Source: Minwuia sp048007105 (lineage in GTDB: Bacteria; Pseudomonadota; Alphaproteobacteria; Minwuiales; Minwuiaceae). From it: a stretch of DNA of 64,000 nt. The stretch is taken from the NCBI RefSeq assembly GCF_048007105.1, contig NZ_CP180352.1, forward strand, positions 1,674,001 through 1,738,000, in the 5' to 3' direction. Below, in pieces: positions 40,438-49,769 of this stretch (position 1 is the stretch's first letter; every line of letters begins with the position of its first letter). The translations under genes were made by a program, and so were the position numbers. A model generated the notes under the pieces. It was not told where the DNA came from and made no database searches. It saw only the letters and a list, made by a program, of their open reading frames with translations.

Positions 40438-41416
40438 CCGTCGCGCCGCACGGGACCGCCTGCTCGCCGATTGCGGCTTTGACGGGGCGCAGATCGACAC
40501 GCTGGCCGCCGACGCCTCCTTCCGCAGCTACGACAGGGCGCACATGGCGGACGGGCGGACGCTGGTGGTGATGAACGCGCCGCCGGACAAGGAGGATGTG
40601 CGCCCCTTCGCCCGCATTGCCGGTCTTCTGGAGGCATGGGATTTCTCGGCGCCCCGCATTCTCGGCGCCGACGAAGCTGCCGGGTTCCTGGTTCTGGAGG
40701 ATCTGGGCGACGATCTCTTCAGCCGCCTGATCGAGAGGGGCCACGACGCCGGCGAGCTCTATGCAGCCGCTGTGGACCTGCTTGTCGAACTCGCCGGCCA
40801 CACGCCGCCCGCGGACCTGCCGGCCTACGATCTCGACATGCTGGTCGCCGAGACCGATCTGTTGATCGACTGGCGCTATCCGGAAGTCGCCGGCCATCCG
40901 CTTGACGATGCGGCGCGCGCGGACTGGCACACAGCCTGGCGGTCCGTCCTCGCCGAGGTTGGCGACGCCGCCGGCACGCTGGTGCTGCGCGACTACCACG
41001 TCGACAACCTGATCTGGCTGCCGTCCCGCGCCGGCCTGGCCCGTGTCGGCCTGCTGGACTTCCAGGACGCCGTCCGGGGTCATCCCGCCTATGACGTGGC
41101 GTCGCTGCTGAGCGACGTCCGGCGGGACGTGCCGCCGGCGCTCGAGGCGGCAATGCTCGACCGCTACATCGCGGCGTCCGGCGTCGACGGCGAAGCGTTC
41201 CGCCGCGCCTACACCCTGCTGGCGGCGCAACGGAACGCCAAGATCGTCGGCATCTTCACCCGGCTCTGGCGGCGCGACGGGAAGGCGCGTTATCTGGACT
41301 GGCTGCCGCGCACATGGGCTTTGCTGCGTCGCGATCTCGCGGACCCGGCCCTTGAACCCGTGGCGCAGTGGTTCGACAATCACATTCCTCAGGATCCTGC
41401 CGAAACATCCCGATGA
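40427..41416 (+). CDS. amgK: Aminoglycoside phosphotransferase-like sugar kinase (AmgK-like)
   Basis: 329 residues from ATG 40427, overlapping tsaE by 11 bp. The kinase-like fold has LVLRDYHVDNLIWLP (catalytic Asp) and VGLLDFQDAVRGHPAYDVASLL (metal-binding Asp). AmgK phosphorylates N-acetylmuramate and N-acetylglucosamine at the anomeric position in peptidoglycan recycling. The next gene is murU-like, the partner in that route, which strongly supports this reading. Confidence 0.88.
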   Translation: MTPDRRAARDRLLADCGFDGAQIDTLAADASFRSYDRAHMADGRTLVVMNAPPDKEDVRPFARIAGLLEAWDFSAPRILGADEAAGFLVLEDLGDDLFSRLIERGHDAGELYAAAVDLLVELAGHTPPADLPAYDLDMLVAETDLLIDWRYPEVAGHPLDDAARADWHTAWRSVLAEVGDAAGTLVLRDYHVDNLIWLPSRAGLARVGLLDFQDAVRGHPAYDVASLLSDVRRDVPPALEAAMLDRYIAASGVDGEAFRRAYTLLAAQRNAKIVGIFTRLWRRDGKARYLDWLPRTWALLRRDLADPALEPVAQWFDNHIPQDPAETSR

Positions 41417-42144
41417 CGAACGAGATTTTCCCAGAGCTGCCAGACAGCGCCATGGTGCTCGCCGCGGGCTACGGCCTCCGGCTGCGGCCGCTGACGCTCA
41501 GCCGGCCGAAGCCGCTGGTGCGCGTCGGCGGGATGACGCTGATCGACCGGACGCTGGACCGGCTGGCCGAAGCCGGCATCCGCCGGGCAGTGGTCAATCT
41601 GCACTACCGCGGCGACATGCTGGAGGCGCATCTGGCCCAGCGCACCGAACCGGAGATCGTCTTCGCCCGCGAGGAGGTGCTTCTGGACACCGGCGGCGGC
41701 GTTCTCAACGCGCTTGAGCATTTCGGTGGCGCGCCGTTCCTCGCGGTGAACTCCGACATGATCTGGCGGGACGGCTTCGGCAGCACGCTTCAGCGGATGG
41801 GCCGCGCCTTCGATCCGGAGACCATGGATGCGCTGCTGCTGCTGATGCCGACGGTCTTCGCCATCGGCTATCGCGGCGCCGGCGACTTCACCATGGCCCC
41901 CGACGGACGCCTGACACGCAAGCGCCGGGGCCGCGTCGCGCCGTTCCTGTTCACGGGCATCCAGATCCTGAAGCCGGACCTCTTCGAGGGCATGGAGGTC
42001 GAGCCCTTCTCGCTCAACCGGATCTACGATCTGGCGGCGGAGCGCGGACGCCTGTTCGGCATCCGCCATGAGGGCGACTGGGTCGATGTCGGCACCCGGC
42101 CGGCGCTGGAGCTCGCAGAGGCCTTCCTGAAGCAGGTGACCTGA
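41413..42144 (+). CDS. murU: Sugar-1-phosphate nucleotidyltransferase (MurU-like)
   Basis: 243 residues from ATG 41413, overlapping the kinase stop (ATGA). The nucleotide site is AMVLAAGYGLRLRPLTLSRPKPLV, and VNSDMIW has the metal-binding Asp, with FTGIQILKPDLF near the end. MurU makes UDP-MurNAc from MurNAc-1-phosphate and UTP, the second step of the AmgK bypass of de novo MurNAc synthesis. Confidence 0.88.
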   Translation: MTNEIFPELPDSAMVLAAGYGLRLRPLTLSRPKPLVRVGGMTLIDRTLDRLAEAGIRRAVVNLHYRGDMLEAHLAQRTEPEIVFAREEVLLDTGGGVLNALEHFGGAPFLAVNSDMIWRDGFGSTLQRMGRAFDPETMDALLLLMPTVFAIGYRGAGDFTMAPDGRLTRKRRGRVAPFLFTGIQILKPDLFEGMEVEPFSLNRIYDLAAERGRLFGIRHEGDWVDVGTRPALELAEAFLKQVT

Positions 42145-42147
42145 CCG

Positions 42148-45057
42148 GTGGGCCGGGTCGCGACCATTCCCGCCGGCCGGCCCTTCGTCGATCTGCTCGC
42201 GCGCGAGATGCTGGCGCGTCACGGCGCCGGCGGCGACGGCAGCCTGGCGGACGCGCTGGTGCTGGTGCCGACGCGCCGGGCGGTGCGGTCGCTCTCGCAG
42301 GCGTTCCTGCGGGCGGGCGAGGGGCAGGCGCTGCTGCTCCCCGCGATCCAGCCGCTCGGCGATATCGACGATGACGAACCGGCGATGCTCTCGCCGGACC
42401 GCGCCGCCGAGGCGGAGCTGCCGCCCGCCGTGGACCCGGTGACACGGCGCATGCTGCTGGCGCAGCTGGTCCTGAAGCGTGACCCGGAATCCGATGCGGC
42501 GACGGCCTTTGGCCTGGCGCAGTCGCTGGGCGACATGCTGGACGAGGTGCTGACCGAACGGCTCGACTTCGTCCGGCTGAAGGACCTGGCGCCGGAGCGT
42601 TTCCAGATCCACTGGCAGGAGACCATCGACTTCCTGCAGATCGTGACCGGCGCCTGGCCCACCATCCTGAACGATCTCGGCGCAGTCGACGCCGCCGCGC
42701 GCCGCGACATGCTGGCCGCGCGGCTTGCCGCGCACTGGCGCGAGACCCCGCCGGAGACGCCGGTCTGGATCGCGGGTTCGACGGGCAGCATCCCCGCCAC
42801 GGCCGATCTGATGCAGGCGGTGCTGGCGATGCCGAAGGGCGCGGTTGTTCTGCCGGGTTTCGACCGCGCCCTGGACGAACGCGACCGGGAGGCGGCGCTC
42901 GCCGAGCCGGTGCATCCCCAGCACGGCATGCTGACCCTGCTGCGCCGGCTGGGCGTCGATCCGTCCGAAGTCGCCGATCTGGGCGAGGGCGGCATCCCGC
43001 CGCGGCAGGCGCTGCTGACCGAGGCGCTGCGTCCAGCTTCCACGACCGAGCGCTGGGGTGATCTGAAACGGTTTGACAAGGCGGCGCTCGACGGTCTGAG
43101 CGTGATCGTCGCGCCGGGCCTGCGGGAAGAAGCAGCAGCGATTTCCGTGCGCCTGCGCGAGGTGCTCGAGTCGCCTGGCCGGACGGCGGCGCTGGTGACG
43201 CCCGACCGCAATCTGGCCCGCCGCGTCGCCGCCGAGATGGCCCGCTACGGCGTCCGGCTGGACGACTCGGCAGGAGCCCCACTGCGACTGACGCGCGCGG
43301 GCGGGTTCCTGCAACTGGCGGCGGTGGCGCTGTCGGACGGCTTCGCGCCCGCGGACCTGCTGGCCTTGCTGAAGCATCCGCTGGCCGCGGTCGGGCTCGC
43401 TGCGCCGGATTTCCGGCGTCAGGTCCGGCGGTTGGAACGGCGACATCTGCGCGGCATCCGCCACTATGATGAACTGGAGGAACTGGCCGAACGCGCTGCA
43501 GACGACGCGGGGCCGTGGCTCGGCGAGCTTGCCGCCCATGCCCGCGCCTTCCGATCCGCCGATGGCGATCTGGGCTCTCTCGTCCGCGCCCATGCCGGGT
43601 TCTGCGAATGGCTGGCTTCGACGGATGAGGCAGACAGCGCTACCCGGCTCTGGCGCGGCGATGATGGGGAGGCTGCCGCCGGCGCCATATCCGCGGTTCT
43701 CGGCGCCTCTGGCCATTCGCCTGCGGTGACAGCGGCCGAGTACGCCGCCAGTTTCGACAGGCTGGTGGGTGGCGCGACGGTCCGCCCGCGTTTCGGCCTG
43801 CACCCCCGGCTGCAGATCCTGGGACCGCTGGAAGCGCGCCTGCAGAGTTTCGATCTGGTCGTGCTGGGCGGCCTGAACGAGGGCGTCTGGCCGGCGGCGG
43901 CCGGCAACGATCCCTGGATGAGCCGCCCGATGCGCGCCGATTTCGGTCTGCCGTCGCCCGAGCGCCGGACCGGTCTTCAGGCGCACGACTTCCTGCAGCT
44001 TGCCGCGGCGCCCAACGTGATCCTGACCCGCAGCGCCAAGGCGGACGGGTCGCCGACGGTTCCGTCGCGCTGGCTGCTGCGGCTGGAATCGGTCGCCAAG
44101 GGGGCGGGCCTCGAACTTGTCCGGGACAAGGCGCCGCTGGACTGGGCCGGCCGGCTGGACCGCACGGACACGGTGCAGCCCGTGAACCCGCCCACGCCTC
44201 GTCCACCGGCCTCGGCGCGCCCGGTCGAGCTGCCGGTGACAGCGGTGGAAACGCTGATCCGCGATCCCTACGCGATCTTCGCCCGGCGCATCCTCGGTCT
44301 CCGCGCGCTCGATCCGCTGGACGAGGAACCGGGCCCGCGCCACCGCGGCAACATCCTGCATGCCGCCTTCGAGGAACTGGCGAAAATCCACACCGGCGAC
44401 TGGTCGCCGGACCTGATGCCGGCGCTGGAAAAGATCGGCGAGCAGGTGTTCGACCGGGAAGGCCTGCCGCCCTCGTGGCGGGCGCTCTGGATGCGCCGCT
44501 TCCGCGCCGCCGGCCAGTGGCTGCTCCGGACCGAGGCCGAACGGCCGGACAGGGTGGCGAAACGGCTGGTCGAGGCGAAGGGTCTGGTGAAGGGCTTGCC
44601 GGGCCTGCCGGACTTCACGCTGACGGCGAAGGCCGACCGGCTGGATGTGCTCGCGAAGGGGACGGTCACCATCGCGGACTACAAGACCGGGCAGCTTCCG
44701 ACCCGAAGCCAGATCGATGCGGGCTTTGCCGTGCAGCTGCCGCTGACCGCCTTCATCGCGGCGACCGGCGGCTTCGGCGACGACGTGCCGGTGGAGATCG
44801 ACGAGCTGGTCCATATCAGGGTGCACGGGTCGAAGGACGGCGGCGAGTGGAAACCGGTGAAGACCGACGATCTGGGTGCCCTGATCGCCGAAACGCGGGA
44901 CGGCGTCGCCACCCTGCTGGCCGACTATGCCGAGGCGGAGCGTCCCTACCTGTCGCGGCCGCATGTCCAGTTCGCCAGGGATTTGAGTGGCGACTACGAC
45001 CATCTGGCGCGCGTCGCCGAATGGTCGGTGGCCGGCGGCGAGGAGGGCGAGACGTGA
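42148..45057 (+). CDS. addB: Double-strand break repair protein AddB (alphaproteobacterial type)
   Basis: 969 residues from GTG 42148. The N-terminal part has ALVLVPTRRAVRSLSQAFL and an inactivated helicase-like core. The C-terminal nuclease has HRGNILHAAFEELAK and the catalytic Asp-x-Lys in VTIADYKTGQLP. With AddA it forms a helicase-nuclease that processes broken DNA ends for RecA. The addA start overlaps its stop. Confidence 0.93.
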   Translation: MGRVATIPAGRPFVDLLAREMLARHGAGGDGSLADALVLVPTRRAVRSLSQAFLRAGEGQALLLPAIQPLGDIDDDEPAMLSPDRAAEAELPPAVDPVTRRMLLAQLVLKRDPESDAATAFGLAQSLGDMLDEVLTERLDFVRLKDLAPERFQIHWQETIDFLQIVTGAWPTILNDLGAVDAAARRDMLAARLAAHWRETPPETPVWIAGSTGSIPATADLMQAVLAMPKGAVVLPGFDRALDERDREAALAEPVHPQHGMLTLLRRLGVDPSEVADLGEGGIPPRQALLTEALRPASTTERWGDLKRFDKAALDGLSVIVAPGLREEAAAISVRLREVLESPGRTAALVTPDRNLARRVAAEMARYGVRLDDSAGAPLRLTRAGGFLQLAAVALSDGFAPADLLALLKHPLAAVGLAAPDFRRQVRRLERRHLRGIRHYDELEELAERAADDAGPWLGELAAHARAFRSADGDLGSLVRAHAGFCEWLASTDEADSATRLWRGDDGEAAAGAISAVLGASGHSPAVTAAEYAASFDRLVGGATVRPRFGLHPRLQILGPLEARLQSFDLVVLGGLNEGVWPAAAGNDPWMSRPMRADFGLPSPERRTGLQAHDFLQLAAAPNVILTRSAKADGSPTVPSRWLLRLESVAKGAGLELVRDKAPLDWAGRLDRTDTVQPVNPPTPRPPASARPVELPVTAVETLIRDPYAIFARRILGLRALDPLDEEPGPRHRGNILHAAFEELAKIHTGDWSPDLMPALEKIGEQVFDREGLPPSWRALWMRRFRAAGQWLLRTEAERPDRVAKRLVEAKGLVKGLPGLPDFTLTAKADRLDVLAKGTVTIADYKTGQLPTRSQIDAGFAVQLPLTAFIAATGGFGDDVPVEIDELVHIRVHGSKDGGEWKPVKTDDLGALIAETRDGVATLLADYAEAERPYLSRPHVQFARDLSGDYDHLARVAEWSVAGGEEGET

Positions 45058-48000
45058 GCCGCGAGCCGACGCCCTTCGAGAAGACCATCGGTGCGCAGCG
45101 CGACGCCGCCGCGCCCGACAGCTCCGCCTGGGTCAGCGCCAATGCGGGTTCCGGCAAGACGCGGGTGCTGACCGATCGTGTGATCCGGCTGATGCTGGCC
45201 GGCGCGGAACCGGCGCAGATCCTCTCGATCACCTTCACCAAGGCGGCAGCGGCAGAGATGTCGAACCGCCTGTTCGAACGCCTGAGCGGCTGGGCCACAT
45301 CGTCCGATGAGGAACTGCGCGGACATCTGGTCGAACTGGCCGGCGCGGAAACCGGCGGGGCCTATCCGCTCGACGCCGCGCGGCGGCTCTTCGCCCGCGC
45401 GCTGGAGACGCCGGGCGGGCTGAAGATCCAGACCATCCACGCCTTCGCCGAATCCGTTCTGGGCCGTTTTCCGATCGAGGCCGGGCTGTCGCCGGAATTC
45501 GGCGTCATGGACGACGCGGCGGCGGCGGAACTGCTGGACGACATCAAGCGCCGCCTCATTGCCGGTGCGCAGGTGCCGCCGGAAGTGGCCGCGGCAATCG
45601 ACCGGCTGCTCGACGAGATGGCGGATGCGAGTTTCGACGAACTTCTGGCGCGCACGATCATGAGCCGCCGGCTGATCAGGACGGCGCTGGAGAACCATGG
45701 CGGCGTGCAGGGGACGACCGTGGCCCTGCGCGGGCATTTCGGACTATCACCGGACGCCACGCTGGACCGCGTCAGGGAGGAGGGCGCCGCCTTCGGCGCC
45801 TGGGACGAAGTCGGTCTCCGCCGCGTGGTCCGGGCGCTGCGCGAGGCGGGCAACAAGACGGCGCTGGAGAAGGCCGACGGCATCGACGCCTGGCTGATGT
45901 CCGACGACGCGGGGCGTCTCGAATCGCTGGACGACTACATGCGGCTGTTCCTGAAACAGGACGGCGGACCACTGAAGCCCACCACCATCTACGGCAAGGG
46001 CGCCGAGAAGGCCGATCCAGGCGGCATGGCCGTCGTCGAGGCGGAGCAGGAGCGGGTCGTCGAACTGGCCGACCGGATGCGGGCGGCATCGCTCTGCGAC
46101 CGGACAGCCGATCTGCTGACGGTCTCCGAGGTTCTGCTGCGTGACTACAGGGCGGCCAAGAGGCGGCTGTCGCTGCTCGACTTCGACGATCAGATCGAGA
46201 CCACGCTGGAACTGCTGGAATCAAGCGCGGCCTGGGTTCACTACAAGCTGGATCAGGGCGTCGATCACATCCTGATCGACGAGGCGCAGGACACCAGTCC
46301 CGAACAGTGGCGCATCGCCGAACTGCTCAGCGGCGAGTTCTTTGCCGGCGAGGGCGCGCGCGAGAAACTCAGGACCGTCTTCGCCGTGGGCGACGAGAAG
46401 CAGTCGATCTACAGCTTTCAGGGTGCCGACCCGGAGGGCTTCGACCGCATGCGGCAGCATTTCCGCGGGCAGGCCGGCGACATCGGCAGCGGGTTCCGCG
46501 ATCTGCGGCTGGAACTGTCTTTCCGCTCCGCCCCGGCGATCCTGCAGGCCGTGGACGCGGTCTTCGCCGGGCCGGCGGGCGCAGGACTGACCGCATCCGG
46601 CACGGCTGTCGCTCACGAGGCCCGCCGCGAGCAGGCGCGGGGTCTGGTCGAGATCTGGCCGATGGAAGAGCCGGTCACGCTGGAGGAGCCAGACCGCTGG
46701 CGCGCGCCGATGGACACCGAAGGCGCGGCCAGTCCCCGGCGGCGGCTGGCGCAGCGGATCGCGCGACACATCCGCGGCCTGATCGACAGGGGCGAGACGG
46801 TCGATGGCGACGATGGCAAGCCGCGCCGCATCAAGCCGGGCGACATCATGATCCTGGTCCGCCGCCGCGACGCGCTGGTGGAGGAGATCGCCCGCGCCCT
46901 GAAGGCGCCGGAGATCCGTGTGCCGGTCGCCGGTTCCGACCGCATGAAGCTGGCGAGCCAGATCGCGGTGCTGGACCTGATGGCGCTGGGCGAGTTCCTG
47001 CTGCTGCCGGAGGACGACCTGACGCTGGCGGCGGTGCTGAAATCGCCGTTCTACAATCTCACCGACGACGACCTGTTCGAACTCGCCCATGGCCGGGACA
47101 GCGGCGTCAGGCTGTGGCGCGCGCTGCGCGACCGGGCCGACGAGCGCCCGGCATGGCGCGCGGCGGTGGACGAGCTGACCGAACTGATGGCGGCTGCCGA
47201 TCAGGTCACGCCCTTCGCCTTATACAGCGACCTGCTCAGCGCCCGCGGCGGCCGGCGGCGGCTCTACGCCCGGCTGGGCGCGGATCAGATCGATCCGCTG
47301 GACGAGTTCCTCAATGCGGCGCTGGCCGACGAGCGCGACCACCCGCCCTCGCTGCAGGGCTTCCTGTTCCGGATGCGGCGCTCGGAAGCCGAGATCAAGC
47401 GCGACATGGAGCAGACGCGGGATGCCGTCCGCATCATGACCGTGCATGGCGCCAAGGGGCTGGAGGCGCCTGTGGTGATCCTGCCCGACACCGCCCGCCC
47501 GCCGCGGCCGTCCTCGGGCGGCATCCGCAGATTGCCGTCTCTCGACGGACCGGCGCTGCCGGCCATCGGCCTGTCGAAGCAGGCCTCGCCGGACCGGCTG
47601 GCGCAGCAGGCCGAGGCCGACGAGGCGGCGATGCTGGCGGAATACAACCGTCTGCTCTACGTCGCCATGACCCGCGCAAAGGACCGGCTCTATGTCTGCG
47701 GCTTCTACAACAGCGACAGGGTGAAGCCCTCCGATCTGGGCTGGTACCGGCTGGTCGAGACAGCGCTGGAACCGATCGGCGAACGGGACGCGGAGGGTGT
47801 CCTTCGGCTGGGCGCACCGCCGCCGCCGGACAGTGGCGAAGGCAGCGAAGCAGCGTTGGTGGCCGGGCTGCCGGACTGGCTGACCGCACCGCCGCCCGAC
47901 GAGCCTGCGCCCCCGCGGCCACTGGCGCCGTCGCGCACCGACGCCGCCGAGCCGGCCGTGGCCAGCCCGCTCGCGGGCGGCGCGCCGGGTCTCGACGGCC

Positions 48001-48515
48001 GCCGCCGGGGCGTGCTGATCCATACCCTGCTGGAAGTGCTGCCGGGCCTGGAACCGGCGGCGCGGCGGGAAACCGGTCTGGTCCTGCTGGCGCGGCGCGC
48101 ACGCGATCTGGATGAACCGCTCCGCGCCGAACTGCTGGAGGAAGCCCTGGCCGTGATCGAGGCGCCGGACATAGCCCCTGCCTTCGCACCCGGCAGCCGG
48201 GCCGAGGCGGCCATCGCGGGGCTGGTCGGCACGGCGGTCGTGTCCGGGCAGGTCGACCGGCTGGCCGTGACCGCGGAGTCCGTCTGGATCGTCGACTACA
48301 AGACCAACCGCCCGCCGCCGGCGGATGTGGCCGGCGTTGCGCCTGTCTATCTCAGGCAGATGGCGCTCTACCGCGAGGTGCTGCGCCAGATCCACCCCGG
48401 CAAGACGGTGATTTCGGCGCTGGTCTGGACCTGGGAAACACGCCTGATGGTGCTGCCGGGGGATGCGCTGGACGCGGCGCTGGCCTCGCTTGACCTGACA
48501 AAACCCGCTACCTAA
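45054..48515 (+). CDS. addA: Double-strand break repair helicase AddA
   Basis: 1153 residues from GTG 45054; a longer in-frame extension lies inside addB and was rejected. The UvrD-type Walker A is ANAGSGKTRVL (31-36), motif Ia ITFTKAAAAEM, motif II LIDEAQDTSPEQW, motif III VGDEKQSIYSFQGADP, motif V MTVHGAKGLEAPVV and motif VI YVAMTRAKDRLYV. The C-terminal nuclease domain ends with WIVDYKTNRPPP. Complete and of usual length. It is the ATP-driven motor of AddAB. Confidence 0.95.
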   Translation: MSREPTPFEKTIGAQRDAAAPDSSAWVSANAGSGKTRVLTDRVIRLMLAGAEPAQILSITFTKAAAAEMSNRLFERLSGWATSSDEELRGHLVELAGAETGGAYPLDAARRLFARALETPGGLKIQTIHAFAESVLGRFPIEAGLSPEFGVMDDAAAAELLDDIKRRLIAGAQVPPEVAAAIDRLLDEMADASFDELLARTIMSRRLIRTALENHGGVQGTTVALRGHFGLSPDATLDRVREEGAAFGAWDEVGLRRVVRALREAGNKTALEKADGIDAWLMSDDAGRLESLDDYMRLFLKQDGGPLKPTTIYGKGAEKADPGGMAVVEAEQERVVELADRMRAASLCDRTADLLTVSEVLLRDYRAAKRRLSLLDFDDQIETTLELLESSAAWVHYKLDQGVDHILIDEAQDTSPEQWRIAELLSGEFFAGEGAREKLRTVFAVGDEKQSIYSFQGADPEGFDRMRQHFRGQAGDIGSGFRDLRLELSFRSAPAILQAVDAVFAGPAGAGLTASGTAVAHEARREQARGLVEIWPMEEPVTLEEPDRWRAPMDTEGAASPRRRLAQRIARHIRGLIDRGETVDGDDGKPRRIKPGDIMILVRRRDALVEEIARALKAPEIRVPVAGSDRMKLASQIAVLDLMALGEFLLLPEDDLTLAAVLKSPFYNLTDDDLFELAHGRDSGVRLWRALRDRADERPAWRAAVDELTELMAAADQVTPFALYSDLLSARGGRRRLYARLGADQIDPLDEFLNAALADERDHPPSLQGFLFRMRRSEAEIKRDMEQTRDAVRIMTVHGAKGLEAPVVILPDTARPPRPSSGGIRRLPSLDGPALPAIGLSKQASPDRLAQQAEADEAAMLAEYNRLLYVAMTRAKDRLYVCGFYNSDRVKPSDLGWYRLVETALEPIGERDAEGVLRLGAPPPPDSGEGSEAALVAGLPDWLTAPPPDEPAPPRPLAPSRTDAAEPAVASPLAGGAPGLDGRRRGVLIHTLLEVLPGLEPAARRETGLVLLARRARDLDEPLRAELLEEALAVIEAPDIAPAFAPGSRAEAAIAGLVGTAVVSGQVDRLAVTAESVWIVDYKTNRPPPADVAGVAPVYLRQMALYREVLRQIHPGKTVISALVWTWETRLMVLPGDALDAALASLDLTKPAT

Positions 48516-48537
48516 ATTCGATCACCGGAGAGGATTC

Positions 48538-48576
48538 ATGCGTCGCCTCCGGCGCGCGAAAGGAGCAAGAAGATGA
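48538..48576 (+). CDS. Possible 12-residue leader peptide overlapping trxA
   Basis: A short frame, ATG then CGT CGC CTC..., encodes MRRLRRAKGARR and stops at TGA 48574-48576, overlapping the trxA ATG (ATGA). GGAGAGG stands about 6 nt before its ATG, a better Shine-Dalgarno than many genes here. Half of the residues are Arg. It could couple or control trxA translation. It could also be a chance frame. Confidence 0.35.
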   Translation: MRRLRRAKGARR

Positions 48577-48893
48577 CGACTGTCAAGGTCACCGACGACA
48601 GTTTCCAGAGTGACGTTCTGGGCGCCAACGGACCCGTCGTGGTCGATTACTGGGCCGAATGGTGCGGCCCCTGCCGCCAGATCGCTCCGGCGCTGGACGA
48701 GATCGCCAAGGAGATGGACGGCAAGCTGACGGTCGCGAAGATCAACATCGACGAGAACCCGTCCACGCCGACGAAGTATGGCGTGCGCGGTATCCCGACG
48801 CTGATGCTGTTCAAGGACGGCCAGGTCGTCGCGACCAAGGTCGGTGCGGTTCCGAAGTCCCAGATCCAGGCCTGGATCAACTCGAACAGCTGA
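48573..48893 (+). CDS. trxA: Thioredoxin
   Basis: 106 residues, the usual size. The redox site WAEWCGPC has Cys31 and Cys34, and the cis-Pro is Pro75 in RGIPTLMLF. It reduces disulphides in the cytoplasm with thioredoxin reductase. GGAG precedes the start. A strong intrinsic terminator follows at 48917-48953, so this is the end of the ahcY-trxA set. Confidence 0.97.
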   Translation: MTTVKVTDDSFQSDVLGANGPVVVDYWAEWCGPCRQIAPALDEIAKEMDGKLTVAKINIDENPSTPTKYGVRGIPTLMLFKDGQVVATKVGAVPKSQIQAWINSNS

Positions 48894-48916
48894 CCGGACC
48901 GGACAAGCCGAATTCG

Positions 48917-48953
48917 GGGGCGTCGCCGGTATCCGGCGGCGCCCCTTTCGTTT
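48917..48953 (+). terminator. Rho-independent terminator after trxA
   Basis: GGGGCGTCGCCGG pairs with CCGGCGGCGCCCC (one G-U wobble) around TAT, and TTTCGTTT follows. The 13-bp stem and T-rich tail make this the clearest intrinsic terminator in the window. Confidence 0.85.
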
Positions 48954-49035
48954 CGACGGGGCGAAATGCCCCATTCCGCGCGGGACGGCTTCCGGCCTAG
49001 ACCGCGCCCGGGGAGCCAACAGAGGGAACAGCGGA

Positions 49036-49260
49036 ATGAGCAATCAGGATCTCTACCTGGTCTTCGGCGGAGCGCTGGTCGATCCGCGCCAGAACGTGCT
49101 GGCGGACCCCAGCCGGACCGATCTGGTCGGCGTCTACAGCAGCTACGACGCCGCGATGAAGGCCTGGCGCGGTCGCAGCCAGTCCAATGTCGACGACGCC
49201 TATATCCGCTACTTCATCGCCCCGCTGCACAAGCTGATGAATCCCGAAGAGGACAAGTGA
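49036..49260 (+). CDS. DUF4170-type small protein
   Basis: 74 residues from ATG 49036; the in-frame extension runs through the trxA terminator and was rejected. It reads LYLVFGGALVDPRQNVLADPSRTDLVGVYSSY, then AWRGRSQSNVDDAYIRYFIAPLHKLMNP, which fits the DUF4170 family found in alphaproteobacteria. Function is unknown. The macrodomain gene overlaps its stop by 4 bp, so they are expressed together. Confidence 0.85.
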   Translation: MSNQDLYLVFGGALVDPRQNVLADPSRTDLVGVYSSYDAAMKAWRGRSQSNVDDAYIRYFIAPLHKLMNPEEDK

Positions 49261-49757
49261 CGCTCGAGACCGTCACCGGCGACATCACCCGCCTCGACGT
49301 CGAGGCCATCGTCAACGCCGCCAATGAGAGCCTTCTGGGCGGCGGCGGCGTGGATGGCGCCATTCACCGCGCAGCCGGACCGGATCTGCTGACCGAATGC
49401 CGCACGCTGGGCGGCTGCCCGACGGGCGAGGCGCGGATCACGAGGGGCTACCGCCTGACGGCCCGCCATGTCATCCACACCGTCGGCCCTGTCTGGCGCG
49501 GCGGTCATGCGGGCGAACCGGACCTTCTCGCCGCCTGCTACCGCAACAGCCTTGAACTCGCCGCGGTACACGGCCTCGGCAGCATCGCCTTCCCCGCCAT
49601 CTCGACCGGCGTCTACGGCTATCCGTCCGACGAAGCTGCCGGGATCGCCGTCGCCACCGTGCGCGGTATCGATGACCGGCCGGCCCGGGTCATCTTCTGC
49701 TGTTTCGACGAAGCGACCGCCGCGCTCTACCGCAGGATCGTCGGCACGGACGCCTGA
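49257..49757 (+). CDS. ymdB: Macrodomain protein (O-acetyl-ADP-ribose deacetylase-like)
   Basis: 166 residues; GTG 49257 overlaps the upstream stop (GTGA). The ADP-ribose pocket is EAIVNAANESLLGGGGVDGAIHRAAG and IAFPAISTGVYGYP, as in YmdB-type macrodomains. CPTGEARITRGYRL is also typical. It removes ADP-ribose-linked acetyl or ADP-ribose groups. The symbol is by similarity only. Confidence 0.9.
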   Translation: MTLETVTGDITRLDVEAIVNAANESLLGGGGVDGAIHRAAGPDLLTECRTLGGCPTGEARITRGYRLTARHVIHTVGPVWRGGHAGEPDLLAACYRNSLELAAVHGLGSIAFPAISTGVYGYPSDEAAGIAVATVRGIDDRPARVIFCCFDEATAALYRRIVGTDA

Positions 49758-49769
49758 CGGTCTGCGGCG

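Noticed and set aside
41389..45003. A 1204-codon open frame on the minus strand opposite murU and addB
   Set aside because: It is antisense to clear genes and its residues (long Arg/Gln/His/Ala runs) show no family motif. Very long antisense frames are expected in G+C-rich DNA.
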